Assembly: GCA_003343905.1 (NCBI GenBank)
Contig: QAKI01000054.1
Coordinates: 1 to 64,000 of the forward strand
Direction of reading: 5' to 3'
Origin: Subdoligranulum variabile
Lineage (GTDB): Bacteria > Bacillota > Clostridia > Oscillospirales > Ruminococcaceae
Length of the DNA stretch: 64,000 nucleotides
The translations under genes were made by a program, and so were the position numbers. Below are positions 15,961 through 24,084 of this stretch, in pieces (the first letter of the stretch is position 1; each line of letters starts with the position of its first letter). Under the pieces are notes generated by a model. It saw nothing but the letters and a program-made list of their open reading frames with translations. It searched no databases and was not told the DNA's origin.

Positions 15961-18213
15961 TCACAGCGCCTTGTGGCAGGTACGGGCGATCACGTCCATC
16001 TGCTGCTCGCGGGTCAGGTCGATGAACTTGACCGCATAGCCGGAAACACGGATCGTGAAGTTGGCGTACTCTTCCTTTTCGGGGTGCTCCATGGCGTCGA
16101 TGAGCTTTTCGACACCGAACACGTTGACGTTCAGATGGTGCGCTCCCTGGTCAAAGTAGCCGTCCATGACCTGGACCAGATTCTCCACACGCTCCTGCTC
16201 ACTGTGGCCCAGCGCATCGGGGTTGATGGTCTGGGTGTTGGAGATGCCGTCCAGCGCCCAGTGGTAGGGCAGCTTGGCCACCGAGTTCAGGCTGGCCAGC
16301 AGGCCGTGGGTCTCGGCCCCATAGCTGGGGTTGGCGCCGGGAGCGAAGGGCTTGTAGGCTTCGCGACCGTCGGGCATGGCGCCGGTGGCCTTGCCGTACA
16401 CCACGTTGGAGGTGATGGTCAGGATCGAGGTAGTCGCCTCGGAATTGCGGTAGGTGTGGCGGCGCTTGATCTTTTCCAGGAAGCTGCGCAGCAGTTCCAC
16501 CGCGATGTCGTCGGCGCGGTCATCGTCGTTGCCGTACTTGGGGAAGTCGCCTTCCACCTTGTAATCGGTCACAAGGCCCTGCTCATTGCGGATGCACTTG
16601 ACCTTGGCATACTTGATGGCGCTGAGGGAGTCCACCACATGGCTGAAGCCCGCGATGCCGGTGGCAAAGGTGCGGCGCACGTCGGTGTCGATCAGGGCCA
16701 TCTCGGCGGCCTCGTAGTAGTATTTGTCGTGCATATACTGGATGAGGTTGAGGATGTTGACGTACAGGCCGGCCAGCCAGTCCATCATCACATCGTACTT
16801 TTTCATAACCTCGTCATAGTCCAGGTACTCGCTGGTGATGGGCGCGTAGGCCGGGCCCACCTGTTCGCCCAGTTTTTCGTCCACGCCGCCGTTGATGGCG
16901 TAGAGCAGGCACTTGGCCAGGTTGGCGCGGGCGCCGAAGAACTGCATCTCCTTGCCGGTCTGGGTGGCGGAAACGCAGCAGCAGATGGAATAGTCGTCGC
17001 CCCAGACCGGCTTCATCACGTCGTCGTTCTCGTACTGGACCGAAGAGGTCTTGATCGAGATGCGGGCGGCGTAATCCTTGAAGGTATCCGGCAGGGCCGA
17101 AGAATACAGCACCGTCATGTTGGGTTCCGGCGCGGGACCCATGTTTTCCAGCGTGTGCAGGAAGCGGAAGTCGGTCTTGGTGACCATGGAACGGCCGTCC
17201 ATGCCGATGCCGCCCACCTCCAGCGTGGCCCACACGGGGTCGCCGCTGAACAACTGGTTGTAGCTGGGGATGCGGGCGAACTTGACCATGCGGAACTTCA
17301 TGACCAGATGGTCGATCAGTTCCTGGGCCTCGCTCTCGGTCAGGATGCCGCGCTCCAGGTCACGCTGGATATAGATGTCCAGGAAGGTGGAGATGCGGCC
17401 CACGCTCATGGCAGCGCCGTTCTGGGTCTTGATGGCGGCCAGATAGCCGAAGTACAGCCACTGGACGGCCTCGCGCGCGTTGGCGGCAGGCTGGGAGATG
17501 TCATAGCCGTAAGCGGCGGCCATGGCCTTCATGCCTTTGAGCGCGTTGATCTGCAGGGCGATCTCCTCACGCTGGCGGATCACATCGTCCAGCATGGTGC
17601 CGTCGCCGCAGTTGTCAAAGTCATTCTGCTTTTCGCGGATCAGGAAGTCGATACCGTACAGCGCCACGCGGCGGTAGTCGCCCACGATACGGCCGCGGCC
17701 GTAGGTGTCGGGCAGGCCGGTGACGATGTGGCTGTGGCGGGCCCGCTTCATCTCCGGGGTATAGGCGTCGAACACAGCCTGGTTATGGGTGCGGGTGTAT
17801 TGGGTGAAGATCTCGTGCAGTTTCTCGCTGGGGGTGTAGCCGTAGGTGGTGCAGGCCTGTTCGGCCATCTTGATGCCGCCGTAGGGCATGAAGGCGCGCT
17901 TGAGGGGCTTATCGGTCTGCAGGCCGACGATCTTTTCCAGATCCTTGAGTTCCGGGTCGATATAGCCGGGGCCGTAGGCCGTCAGGCCGGAAACGACCTC
18001 GGTCTCCATATCCAGCACGCCGCCCTTGGCGCGTTCCTCTTTCTGCAGACGCTGCAGCGCGCCCCACAGCTTGTCCGTGGCTTCGGTCGGGCCTGCAAGG
18101 AAACTTTCGTCCCCCGCATAGGGCGTATAGTTTTTCTGGATGAAGTCACGGGTGTTGACTTCTTCCTTCCAGATGCGGCCCTCGAAGCCTTCCCACTGTT
18201 TGAAATCTGTCAT
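15961..18213 (-). CDS. pflB: Formate C-acetyltransferase (pyruvate formate-lyase)
   Basis: Converts pyruvate and CoA to acetyl-CoA and formate in anaerobic glycolysis; homodimeric, cytosolic. The protein is 750 residues, full length. The catalytic cysteines lie in SICCCVSATQTGKEMQFFGA near residue 410, and the glycyl-radical site RVSGYAV is near residue 725. The N-terminus MTDFKQWEGFEGRIWKEEVNTRDFIQ is typical. GGAGAA precedes the ATG. Its leader is long: a proximal promoter lies at 18269-18296 and a distal one at 18472-18500. Confidence 0.98.
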   Translation of the reverse strand: MTDFKQWEGFEGRIWKEEVNTRDFIQKNYTPYAGDESFLAGPTEATDKLWGALQRLQKEERAKGGVLDMETEVVSGLTAYGPGYIDPELKDLEKIVGLQTDKPLKRAFMPYGGIKMAEQACTTYGYTPSEKLHEIFTQYTRTHNQAVFDAYTPEMKRARHSHIVTGLPDTYGRGRIVGDYRRVALYGIDFLIREKQNDFDNCGDGTMLDDVIRQREEIALQINALKGMKAMAAAYGYDISQPAANAREAVQWLYFGYLAAIKTQNGAAMSVGRISTFLDIYIQRDLERGILTESEAQELIDHLVMKFRMVKFARIPSYNQLFSGDPVWATLEVGGIGMDGRSMVTKTDFRFLHTLENMGPAPEPNMTVLYSSALPDTFKDYAARISIKTSSVQYENDDVMKPVWGDDYSICCCVSATQTGKEMQFFGARANLAKCLLYAINGGVDEKLGEQVGPAYAPITSEYLDYDEVMKKYDVMMDWLAGLYVNILNLIQYMHDKYYYEAAEMALIDTDVRRTFATGIAGFSHVVDSLSAIKYAKVKCIRNEQGLVTDYKVEGDFPKYGNDDDRADDIAVELLRSFLEKIKRRHTYRNSEATTSILTITSNVVYGKATGAMPDGREAYKPFAPGANPSYGAETHGLLASLNSVAKLPYHWALDGISNTQTINPDALGHSEQERVENLVQVMDGYFDQGAHHLNVNVFGVEKLIDAMEHPEKEEYANFTIRVSGYAVKFIDLTREQQMDVIARTCHKAL

Positions 18214-18268
18214 AGAAGTTCTCCTTTGTGCGTTCAGGTTTCCTATATGTGGTATCGCAGCAGTTATT

Positions 18269-18296
18269 ATGATACCATATCTGGCTGAAAATGCAA
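18269..18296 (-). promoter_or_regulatory. Proximal promoter of pflB
   Basis: On the minus strand TTGCAT (18296-18291), 16 bases, TATCAT (18274-18269), with TGG just before the -10 as an extended -10. The -10 lies in one arm of an imperfect inverted repeat (ATATGGTATC at 18280-18271 and GATACC at 18256-18251) that could be an operator. Confidence 0.65.
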
Positions 18297-18354
18297 GGGA
18301 TAAACCGACTTTTTTCTGCCGCCCTCATACTATACCAAACATATAGGACATTGG

Positions 18355-18372
18355 CTGTTGTTCCGGCAACAG
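18355..18372. promoter_or_regulatory. Inverted repeat in the pflB leader
   Basis: CTGTTG, six bases, CAACAG is a perfect 6-bp inverted repeat upstream of the proximal pflB promoter. It is remotely like a Rex half-site pair, but the spacing and sequence do not match Rex well. Could be a regulator site or RNA hairpin. Confidence 0.35.
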
Positions 18373-18446
18373 TTTACCGGGATTTTTTGCGGATTTTCCA
18401 TCCCCCGGACAAGACGGTTTTGGTCACTTGCATTCTTAGGGGGGGG

Positions 18447-18500
18447 TAGTTATGACTAACATCCAGAACATACGATACCACACCCCGCCCCCGTTGTCAA
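18447..18500 (-). promoter_or_regulatory. Distal pflB promoter with motif shared with the sRNA operator
   Basis: On the minus strand TTGACA (18500-18495), 17 bases, TATCGT (18477-18472), with TGTGG before the -10. At +1 and beyond lies TTAGTCATAACTAC (about 18459-18446), which matches TTAGTTATAGCTAA in the operator of the sRNA at 14942-14961 in most positions. A transcript from here would have a leader of about 250 bases. The 343-base gap 18214-18557 holds only these regulatory signals. Confidence 0.55.
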
Positions 18501-18514
18501 GGGATGCCGCACGC

Positions 18515-18547
18515 AAAAAGCCGGACCGCCCTAAAGGGCGGCCCGGC
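18515..18547 (-). terminator. Terminator of the 18558 membrane-protein gene
   Basis: The stem GCCGGACCGCCC (18520-18531) pairs with GGGCGGCCCGGC (18536-18547) with one G-T pair. Read on the minus strand it is followed by five T (18519-18515). Confidence 0.85.
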
Positions 18548-18557
18548 CGGACAACGA

Positions 18558-19772
18558 TCACCAAAGGTTATATGTCATGATCGGGATATTGTAGGAATAG
18601 CCCTGCATCAGCAGCACGAGGAAGCACAGCCCGCTGATGATGTGCCACGCCAGCGCCGCGCCGCACACCGCAACCCGAAGGCCCAGCCGTGCGCCGCGCT
18701 GCCCGGCGCGCCAGTCGGTGCAGGCGCGCAGCCACACCGATACCGATTCCAGCAGGAATACCCAGAAGCAGATAAACGGCCCCCACCAGAGATTGGCGTG
18801 GTACAGCCGTTCGCCGCTTTCCACCAGCAGCAGGGCTTCCGCCATGGAAACGGCGAACAGCAGCAGGCTGAAACGATAGCGGAAGCTGCCCCAGGCGCGG
18901 CGGCCCAGCAGGACCCCCACCGCCCCCACGAACACCAGAGAGCGCAGCAGCCCCAGCACGGCGGCCTCGTTGAAGGGTCCCCACAGCATACGGTGCCGGT
19001 CAAAGGCCACGGTAAAGATCAGCCGGATGCCGCTGTCTTCCCCGGTGAACAGGACGTTGGCCTGGATCAGGCAGAGGGCGATGCTGGGCAGCACGCTGCA
19101 CCCCAGTATGAACTCCTGCCACAGATTTTTGCCGCGGGTACGGAACAGGTCCGCGATGAGCAGAATGAGCAGCGCCGGGGCAAACGCAAACACAAAATTG
19201 GGTTTGAAGCTGGTGGCGATGGTCAGCAGCACCGTGTACACCGCCCAGGCGCGCAGGTCCAGCTTGCCGGACAGGCCGCGCCAGACCCTGTAGAAAGCCA
19301 GCGCGGCCAGCAGGGCGAACGGCGCCAGCATGATGTAGGTCGTATTGTGGTAGACGGTGCCCATGATGGTACCCTGGTACCAGTAGCCGCCCCGGGGCAT
19401 CCAGACCGCCTGCGCCAGATAGACGGCCAGGCTGCACAGCAGGCGGGCCGGGCGCGACCACCGGGGCACGGCCGGGCGCAGCCCCCAGGCAAAGATGCCC
19501 ACCGCCGCCAGGTGAAAGACCGTGAGCAGCACGGCAATGCCCCAGCGGCCCCCCAGCGCATAGGCCGGGCCGATCAGCAGCGAGGCCGTGGAGTAGATCA
19601 TGCCCTTCTGGGCAAAGCCCAGATGCTGGCCCAGATCGGATGTATAAGGGTCCGCGCCGCCCCCCGGCGAACAAAGCTGCTGGTAATGCAGCCAGGTCAT
19701 GGCCACGGCAAACACGGCCAGCAGCAACAGGGCCGCCGCCCACAGGGCGCGTTCTTTTCTGGTTTTGGTCAA
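18558..19772 (-). CDS. Polytopic membrane protein, paralogue of the 45857 gene
   Basis: Unrecognised function; about ten hydrophobic segments in 404 residues, so an integral membrane protein. The first TM (ALWAAALLLLAVFAVAMTW) is followed by an external loop and a run of TMs. Between them are the motifs PRGGYWYQGT, YHNTTYIMLAPFALLAAL and SVLPSIALCL. The same motifs recur in the protein at 45857-47092, with roughly half the residues identical by eye. That copy is in the polysaccharide export operon, so an envelope-glycan role is likely. The TTG start at 19772 has GGGGAGGA upstream; the frame beyond it has no family match. A GT-C-like enzyme or polymer ligase is possible. Confidence 0.85.
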   Translation of the reverse strand: MTKTRKERALWAAALLLLAVFAVAMTWLHYQQLCSPGGGADPYTSDLGQHLGFAQKGMIYSTASLLIGPAYALGGRWGIAVLLTVFHLAAVGIFAWGLRPAVPRWSRPARLLCSLAVYLAQAVWMPRGGYWYQGTIMGTVYHNTTYIMLAPFALLAALAFYRVWRGLSGKLDLRAWAVYTVLLTIATSFKPNFVFAFAPALLILLIADLFRTRGKNLWQEFILGCSVLPSIALCLIQANVLFTGEDSGIRLIFTVAFDRHRMLWGPFNEAAVLGLLRSLVFVGAVGVLLGRRAWGSFRYRFSLLLFAVSMAEALLLVESGERLYHANLWWGPFICFWVFLLESVSVWLRACTDWRAGQRGARLGLRVAVCGAALAWHIISGLCFLVLLMQGYSYNIPIMTYNLW

Positions 19773-19835
19773 AGGCGTCCTCCCCTTCCCGGCAGCTTTC
19801 CCGGAGAGGACGCTGCGGTGCAAAGTGTCCTTACT

Positions 19836-19863
19836 ATGATACCACACTCCCCCCAAAACGCAA
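19836..19863 (-). promoter_or_regulatory. Promoter of the 18558 gene
   Basis: On the minus strand TTGCGT (19863-19858), 16 bases, TATCAT (19841-19836) with an extended TGG. The GTGTGGTATC-type -10 context recurs at the two pflB promoters. Confidence 0.6.
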
Positions 19864-19887
19864 GTACCGCCACAGGCCGCGGGGCAC

Positions 19888-19924
19888 AAAAACAGCGGGC
19901 CGCCTTTTGCAAGACAGCCCGCTG
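19888..19924 (-). terminator. Terminator of greA-lysS
   Basis: The stem CAGCGGGC (19893-19900) pairs with GCCCGCTG (19917-19924). On the minus strand it is followed by five T (19892-19888). Confidence 0.85.
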
Positions 19925-19958
19925 CCCTTTTTTCTTTTCCGAAGGACGGAAACGCGCC

Positions 19959-21887
19959 TTAGTACAGCTTGGCGCCCGCCGGGATGCGGCCGTCCAGCAT
20001 CAGCAAGTTCAGCCCTTCCCGTCCGTCATATTCATATACCGCGCTGATCAGCATCCCCTCGGAGTCGATTCCCATCATCTTCCTCGTCGGAAGATTCGTG
20101 ATCGCCACACAGGTCTTGCCGACCAGTTCTTCCGGCTCATAGTACTCATGGATGCCGCTCAAGATCGTGCGCTTCCTTCCGCTGCCGTCGTCCAGCGTAA
20201 ACTTCAGCAGCTTCTTGCTCTTCGGGACCGCTTCGCAGGCTTCTACCTTCACAACGCGGAAATCCGACTTGCTGAAGGTGTCGAAGTCCACAAGATCCGC
20301 AAACAGCGGCTCGATCTTCACCTTGGAGAGGTCGACGGGCGTGGTTTCCACCGCGGGGACCTCCGGGGCCTCCTCCTTCCTGTTGCCGTCCAGCGGCTTC
20401 ATGGTGGGGAACAGCAGCACGTCGCGGATGGAAGCCGAGTCGGTCAGCAGCATGACCAGACGGTCCACACCGAAGCCCAGGCCGCCCGTCGGGGGCAGGC
20501 CGTACTCCAGCGCCGTGACGTAGTCATAGTCCACCTGGGCCTTGCTGGCGGGGTCAAGCTGCTTGCGCTCGGCCACCTGGCGCTCAAAGCGGCCCTTCTG
20601 GTCGATGGGGTCGTTCAGCTCGCTGAAGGCGTTGCCGAACTCGGTCGCGTTGATGAAGTATTCAAAACGCTCGGTGAACATCGGGTTGCCCGGCTTGCGC
20701 TTGGCCAGCGGGCTGACTTCCACGGGATAGTCGTAGATGAACGTGGGCTGGATCAGGTTTTCTTCCACGAAAGCGTCGAAGAACTCCGCCACGATGGCCC
20801 CCTTGGTGGGGATCTCGGGCAGTTCCACATGGTGCTCCTTGGCCAGGGCCACGGCTTCCTCGTCAGTCTGCACGGTGTCGAAGTCCACGCCGGAGTATTT
20901 CTTGACCGCTTCCACCATCGTCATGCGCTCCCAGTGGGAAAGGTCGATCTCTTTGCCCTGGTAGCTGATCTGCAGCGTGCCGCAGACCTTCTGGGCGACG
21001 GTCTTCATCATTTCCTCCACCAGGTCCATCATGCCGTAGTAATCGGTGTACGCCTGGTACAGCTCGATGGTGGTGAATTCGGGGTTGTGCTTGGGGTCCA
21101 TGCCCTCGTTGCGGAAGATACGGCCGACTTCATACACGCGGTCCATACCGCCCACGATCAGGCGCTTGAGGTAAAGTTCCGTTTCGATACGCAGCACCAT
21201 ATCCATATCGAGGGTATTGTGGTGCGTCAGGAAAGGCCGCGCCGCGGCGCCGATCTCGAAGGGCGTCAGGATGGGCGTTTCCACTTCCAGGAAGCCCTTG
21301 CCGTCCAGGTAGCTGCGCAGTTCGCGCAGGATGGCGCTGCGCTTGACGAAAGTCTGCTTTACGTCGGGGTTGACGATCAGGTCCACATAACGCTGGCGGT
21401 AGCGGGCTTCGCGGTCGGTCAGGCCGTGGAACTTTTCGGGCAGGGGCAGCAGGCTCTTGGCCAGCAGCGTCAGTTCGGTGACGCGCACCGAGATCTCGCC
21501 CATTTTGGTGCGGAACACTTCGCCCTTGCAGCCCACCACGTCGCCGATATCCAGCTTTTTGAAGGCGGCGTAGGCTTCATCGCCCAGCACGTCGCGCTTG
21601 AGGAAGATCTGGATATCGCCCGTCTGGTCGCGCAGATGGGCGAAGCTGGCCTTGCCCATGACGCGCTTGGACATCATGCGGCCCGCCAGTGCGACGGTCT
21701 TACCGGTCTCGGCCTCGGCGGGCAGGTCGGCAAATTCGGCTTTGAGGTCGGCCGAATAGGCGTCCTGCGGGTAACGGGTATTGACAAAGGGGTCCTGGCC
21801 GGCGGCGCGCAGATCGGCCAGTTTCTGACGGCGGACCGCCGCCTGTTGGGTCAGATCCTGTTCGGTCTGGGGCTGGTTGTGCTCCAT
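19959..21887 (-). CDS. lysS: Lysyl-tRNA synthetase with C-terminal tRNA-binding domain
   Basis: Class II synthetase that charges tRNA-Lys in the cytosol. The protein is 642 residues, against about 500 for the usual bacterial enzyme. Residues about 60-160 form the OB-fold anticodon domain. Motif 2 is VGRIFRNEGMDPKHNPEFTTIE and motif 3 GLGFGVDRLVMLLTDS. After a linker rich in Glu, Pro and Val (about 505-525) comes an extra domain of about 118 residues. It has SDFRVVKVEACEAVPKSKKLL and ends TRKMMGIDSEGMLISA and GRIPAGAKL. These are signatures of the EMAPII/CsaA/MetG-C tRNA-binding fold. ATG 21887 has AAAGGA upstream. It is 64 bases after greA in one operon. Confidence 0.96.
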   Translation of the reverse strand: MEHNQPQTEQDLTQQAAVRRQKLADLRAAGQDPFVNTRYPQDAYSADLKAEFADLPAEAETGKTVALAGRMMSKRVMGKASFAHLRDQTGDIQIFLKRDVLGDEAYAAFKKLDIGDVVGCKGEVFRTKMGEISVRVTELTLLAKSLLPLPEKFHGLTDREARYRQRYVDLIVNPDVKQTFVKRSAILRELRSYLDGKGFLEVETPILTPFEIGAAARPFLTHHNTLDMDMVLRIETELYLKRLIVGGMDRVYEVGRIFRNEGMDPKHNPEFTTIELYQAYTDYYGMMDLVEEMMKTVAQKVCGTLQISYQGKEIDLSHWERMTMVEAVKKYSGVDFDTVQTDEEAVALAKEHHVELPEIPTKGAIVAEFFDAFVEENLIQPTFIYDYPVEVSPLAKRKPGNPMFTERFEYFINATEFGNAFSELNDPIDQKGRFERQVAERKQLDPASKAQVDYDYVTALEYGLPPTGGLGFGVDRLVMLLTDSASIRDVLLFPTMKPLDGNRKEEAPEVPAVETTPVDLSKVKIEPLFADLVDFDTFSKSDFRVVKVEACEAVPKSKKLLKFTLDDGSGRKRTILSGIHEYYEPEELVGKTCVAITNLPTRKMMGIDSEGMLISAVYEYDGREGLNLLMLDGRIPAGAKLY

Positions 21888-21951
21888 AATGCAATCGTCC
21901 TTTCTGTTTACAGCCAAACGGGGGCAGGTACAGCCCCACCCCCGATCCTTT

Positions 21952-22440
21952 TTACTTCGAGCGCGAAACGGCCAGCACCTTATACACGATGATGTTGCCG
22001 TTGGGCAGGGTGACGTCCACCTCGTCACCGGGCTTGTGGCCGATCAGCGCAGAGCCCACGGGGCTTTCGTCACTGATGCGGTTCAGGTTCATATCCGCCT
22101 CGGTGGAACCGGTGATGTCGTATTCTTCGGCGTCCTCGGGATCGTCCCCTTCCGCCAAGATTTTCACACGCATCCCGATAGAAACGGTATCGCTGGACAG
22201 GTCGCTGTCATCAATGATGCGCGCGACCTTCAGCGTGGCCTCCAGATCCGCGATGCGGGCCTCGACGATGGCCTGCTCTTCCTTCGCGGCGTCATACTCG
22301 GCATTTTCGCTCAGGTCACCGTAGCCGCGCGCGACCTTGATCTTATCCGCCACTTCTTTGCGTTTGACGGTGCGCAGCTCTTCCAGATCCTGTTCCAGCT
22401 TTTGATAGCCCTCACGGGTAACGACGACTTCTTTAGCCAT
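21952..22440 (-). CDS. greA: Transcription elongation factor GreA
   Basis: Rescues backtracked RNA polymerase by stimulating transcript cleavage. The protein is 162 residues. Its N-terminal coiled-coil starts MAKEVVVTREGYQKLEQDLEEL and carries the catalytic tip GDLSENAEYDAAKEEQ. The C-terminal FKBP-like domain has SDESPVGSALIGHKPGDEV. GGAG lies seven bases before ATG 22440. It is the first gene of a greA-lysS operon transcribed from a consensus promoter at 22520-22548, with a 5'-end hairpin. Confidence 0.97.
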   Translation of the reverse strand: MAKEVVVTREGYQKLEQDLEELRTVKRKEVADKIKVARGYGDLSENAEYDAAKEEQAIVEARIADLEATLKVARIIDDSDLSSDTVSIGMRVKILAEGDDPEDAEEYDITGSTEADMNLNRISDESPVGSALIGHKPGDEVDVTLPNGNIIVYKVLAVSRSK

Positions 22441-22485
22441 GCTCGATTCTCCTAACGTACACGCAGTTCTGCGATAGTAAAAGTT

Positions 22486-22509
22486 GTGCGGCTCGCAAAA
22501 GAGCCGCAC
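22486..22509 (-). promoter_or_regulatory. Hairpin at the 5' end of the greA-lysS transcript
   Basis: The nine-base perfect stem GTGCGGCTC/GAGCCGCAC with a six-base loop begins only a few bases after the predicted start near 22513. There is no run of T directly after it, so 5' stabilisation is more likely than termination. Confidence 0.6.
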
Positions 22510-22519
22510 TAATTTTTAT

Positions 22520-22548
22520 ATTATAGGGGTTTAGGCACGATTTGTCAA
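22520..22548 (-). promoter_or_regulatory. Consensus sigma-A promoter of greA-lysS
   Basis: On the minus strand TTGACA (22548-22543), exactly 17 bases, TATAAT (22525-22520): perfect consensus. Confidence 0.95.
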
Positions 22549-22563
22549 GCATTTTATGGGGTC

Positions 22564-23574
22564 TCAGCGGTCAAGCTGCAGCAGGCCCACCTTGCGGTAC
22601 ACTTTGCTGACCGTGCGGTTGGCGATGCGCGCGGCACGCTCGGCGCCGTTCTTGAGCACCTCGTCCACATACGTTTTATCGGCCAGGATCCGGCTGTACT
22701 CCGCCTGTACGGGGGCCAGCGCGTCGGCGGTCGCTTCGGCCACCGCCATCTTGAAGTCGCCGTAGCCCTTGCCCGCGAACTCCGCCTCGATCTCCTCCAT
22801 GCTCTTGCCGGTAAAGGTGGAGTAAATGACCATCAGGTTGGACACGCCGGGCTTGGCGTCCCGGTCAAAGCGGACCTGGCCCTCCGAGTCGGTGACTGCG
22901 CGCTTGAACTTGCGCACGATGGTGTCCTTATCGTCGTTCATGAGTACGAAGGAGTTCACGTTGGTGTCGGACTTGCTCATCTTCTTGGTGGGTTCGGACA
23001 GCGACATGATCTTGGCGCCCGCCTTGGGGACGTAGCCCTCAGGCAAAGTGAAGGTATCGCCATAGACGCCGTTGAAGCGGTTGGCGATGACGCGGGCCAG
23101 CTCCAGGTGCTGGGTCTGGTCCTGCCCCACGGGGACGAGGTCGGCGTTGTAGATCAGGATGTCGGCCGCCATCAGCACCGGGTAGGTGAACAGGCCGCCG
23201 TTGACGTTGTCCGGGTGTTTGGCGCTCTTGTCCTTGAACTGGGTCATGCGGGACAGTTCCCCGAACTGGGCGTTGCAGGCCAGCACCCAGGACAGTTCAC
23301 AGTGGGCGGGCACATGGCTTTGGGCAAAAAGGATGTGTTGCTGGGGGTCGATGCCCACGGCCAGCAGCAGGGCGGCCAGTTCGCGGGTGCGGCGACGCAG
23401 TTCCGCCGGGACCTGGCGCACGGTCAGGGCGTGCAGGTCCGCGACCATATACAGGCAGTCATAATCCGGCTGCAGCAGGGCCCAGTTGCGCACCGCGCCG
23501 ATATAGTTGCCCAGCGTGGGCGTGCCGGTGGGCTGGATGCCCGAAAGGATACGTTTGCGTTTTTCTTCTGCCAT
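22564..23574 (-). CDS. trpS: Tryptophanyl-tRNA synthetase
   Basis: Class I synthetase charging tRNA-Trp. The protein is 336 residues, the usual size. The HIGH-like motif is in SGIQPTGTPTLGNYIGAVRNW, and the KMSKS loop is EPTKKMSKSD. The dimerisation and anticodon parts end with VLKNGAERAARIANRTVSKVYRKVGL. ATG 23574 has AGGTGG six bases upstream; GTG 23583 is less likely. The leader is about 50 bases, too short for a T-box. A minus-strand TTGACA lies at 23653-23648 with a weak TGAATA 18 bases on. Confidence 0.97.
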   Translation of the reverse strand: MAEEKRKRILSGIQPTGTPTLGNYIGAVRNWALLQPDYDCLYMVADLHALTVRQVPAELRRRTRELAALLLAVGIDPQQHILFAQSHVPAHCELSWVLACNAQFGELSRMTQFKDKSAKHPDNVNGGLFTYPVLMAADILIYNADLVPVGQDQTQHLELARVIANRFNGVYGDTFTLPEGYVPKAGAKIMSLSEPTKKMSKSDTNVNSFVLMNDDKDTIVRKFKRAVTDSEGQVRFDRDAKPGVSNLMVIYSTFTGKSMEEIEAEFAGKGYGDFKMAVAEATADALAPVQAEYSRILADKTYVDEVLKNGAERAARIANRTVSKVYRKVGLLQLDR

Positions 23575-23623
23575 AATTTCCACCTTCTATAAACACAGGC
23601 TTGCGCGCCTGCTCTAATAGTAT

Positions 23624-23653
23624 TATTCAATCACACGCCGGGCGCTTTGTCAA
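23624..23653 (-). promoter_or_regulatory. Probable trpS promoter
   Basis: TTGACA (23653-23648) is consensus. The best -10 is TGAATA (23629-23624) after 18 bases, with AATACT further on. Confidence 0.45.
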
Positions 23654-23705
23654 CAAAATTTGCCGGCGCCACCCGTCCTTCCCCCAAGTCCATCCCTCAT
23701 ACGAT

Positions 23706-23741
23706 AAAAAGCCCCGGCCACCCATATGCGGCGGTCAGGGC
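23706..23741 (-). terminator. Terminator after the 23749 gene
   Basis: An eleven-pair imperfect stem (GCCCTGACCGCC with GGTGGCCGGGGC, read on the minus strand) is followed by five T (23710-23706). Confidence 0.7.
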
Positions 23742-23748
23742 CAGTTCT

Positions 23749-24072
23749 TTATTTTTTTACCAGCAGTTTTAACAGTCTTATAATTTCTTCGTTCTGCCGC
23801 ATAAGTATAAAGGTTTGTTCAATTTTCGCTCTTTCCATCCCCAAAGCGAGCGCTTCCTTTGAGTTGCCACTTAACAGGCTGCCAAAAGAATACAATTTGG
23901 ACCCTGCCAGACTGCCCGCAATTTCTTTAGAAGAAGAAATATTCCTACGGCGTATTTCATCTAATGAGTAGCTTTCAAAATCCAATCCGAACTTTTCCAA
24001 TGCCGCCTTGTCTTTAGCCGCCTGTTTTGCCTCTTTCTCGGCGGTCTTATCTTCCGAACGCTTACCAAACAT
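23749..24072 (-). CDS. Small charged hypothetical protein
   Basis: Not recognised. The 107 residues are hydrophilic. The N-terminus is strongly charged with alternating Lys, Glu and Ala (EDKTAEKEAKQAAKDKAALE) and likely helical. The middle part reads SYSLDEIRRRNISSSKEIAGS, and a C-terminal amphipathic helix reads QNEEIIRLLKLLVKK. It lies 12 bases after a membrane-anchored hypothetical gene, so the two form an operon. The A/T-rich composition differs from the 65 % GC genome and suggests acquired DNA. A weak similarity to SHOCT-like helical tails is possible but not established. Confidence 0.7.
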   Translation of the reverse strand: MFGKRSEDKTAEKEAKQAAKDKAALEKFGLDFESYSLDEIRRRNISSSKEIAGSLAGSKLYSFGSLLSGNSKEALALGMERAKIEQTFILMRQNEEIIRLLKLLVKK

Positions 24073-24084
24073 TGCTTTTCCCCC

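Noticed and set aside
18355..18372. Rex operator
   Set aside because: CTGTTG-N6-CAACAG differs from the TTGTTAAN4TTAACAA consensus in sequence and spacing, so I report it only as an inverted repeat.
18504..21992. Very long open frames on the strand opposite real genes (also 29772-34388 and 44726-49102)
   Set aside because: They exist because high-GC genes create open antisense frames. They lack Shine-Dalgarno sites and family motifs, and clear genes lie on the other strand or frame.
23585..23720. T-box riboswitch before trpS
   Set aside because: The leader is about 50 bases, with no T-box sequence or specifier stem-loop.
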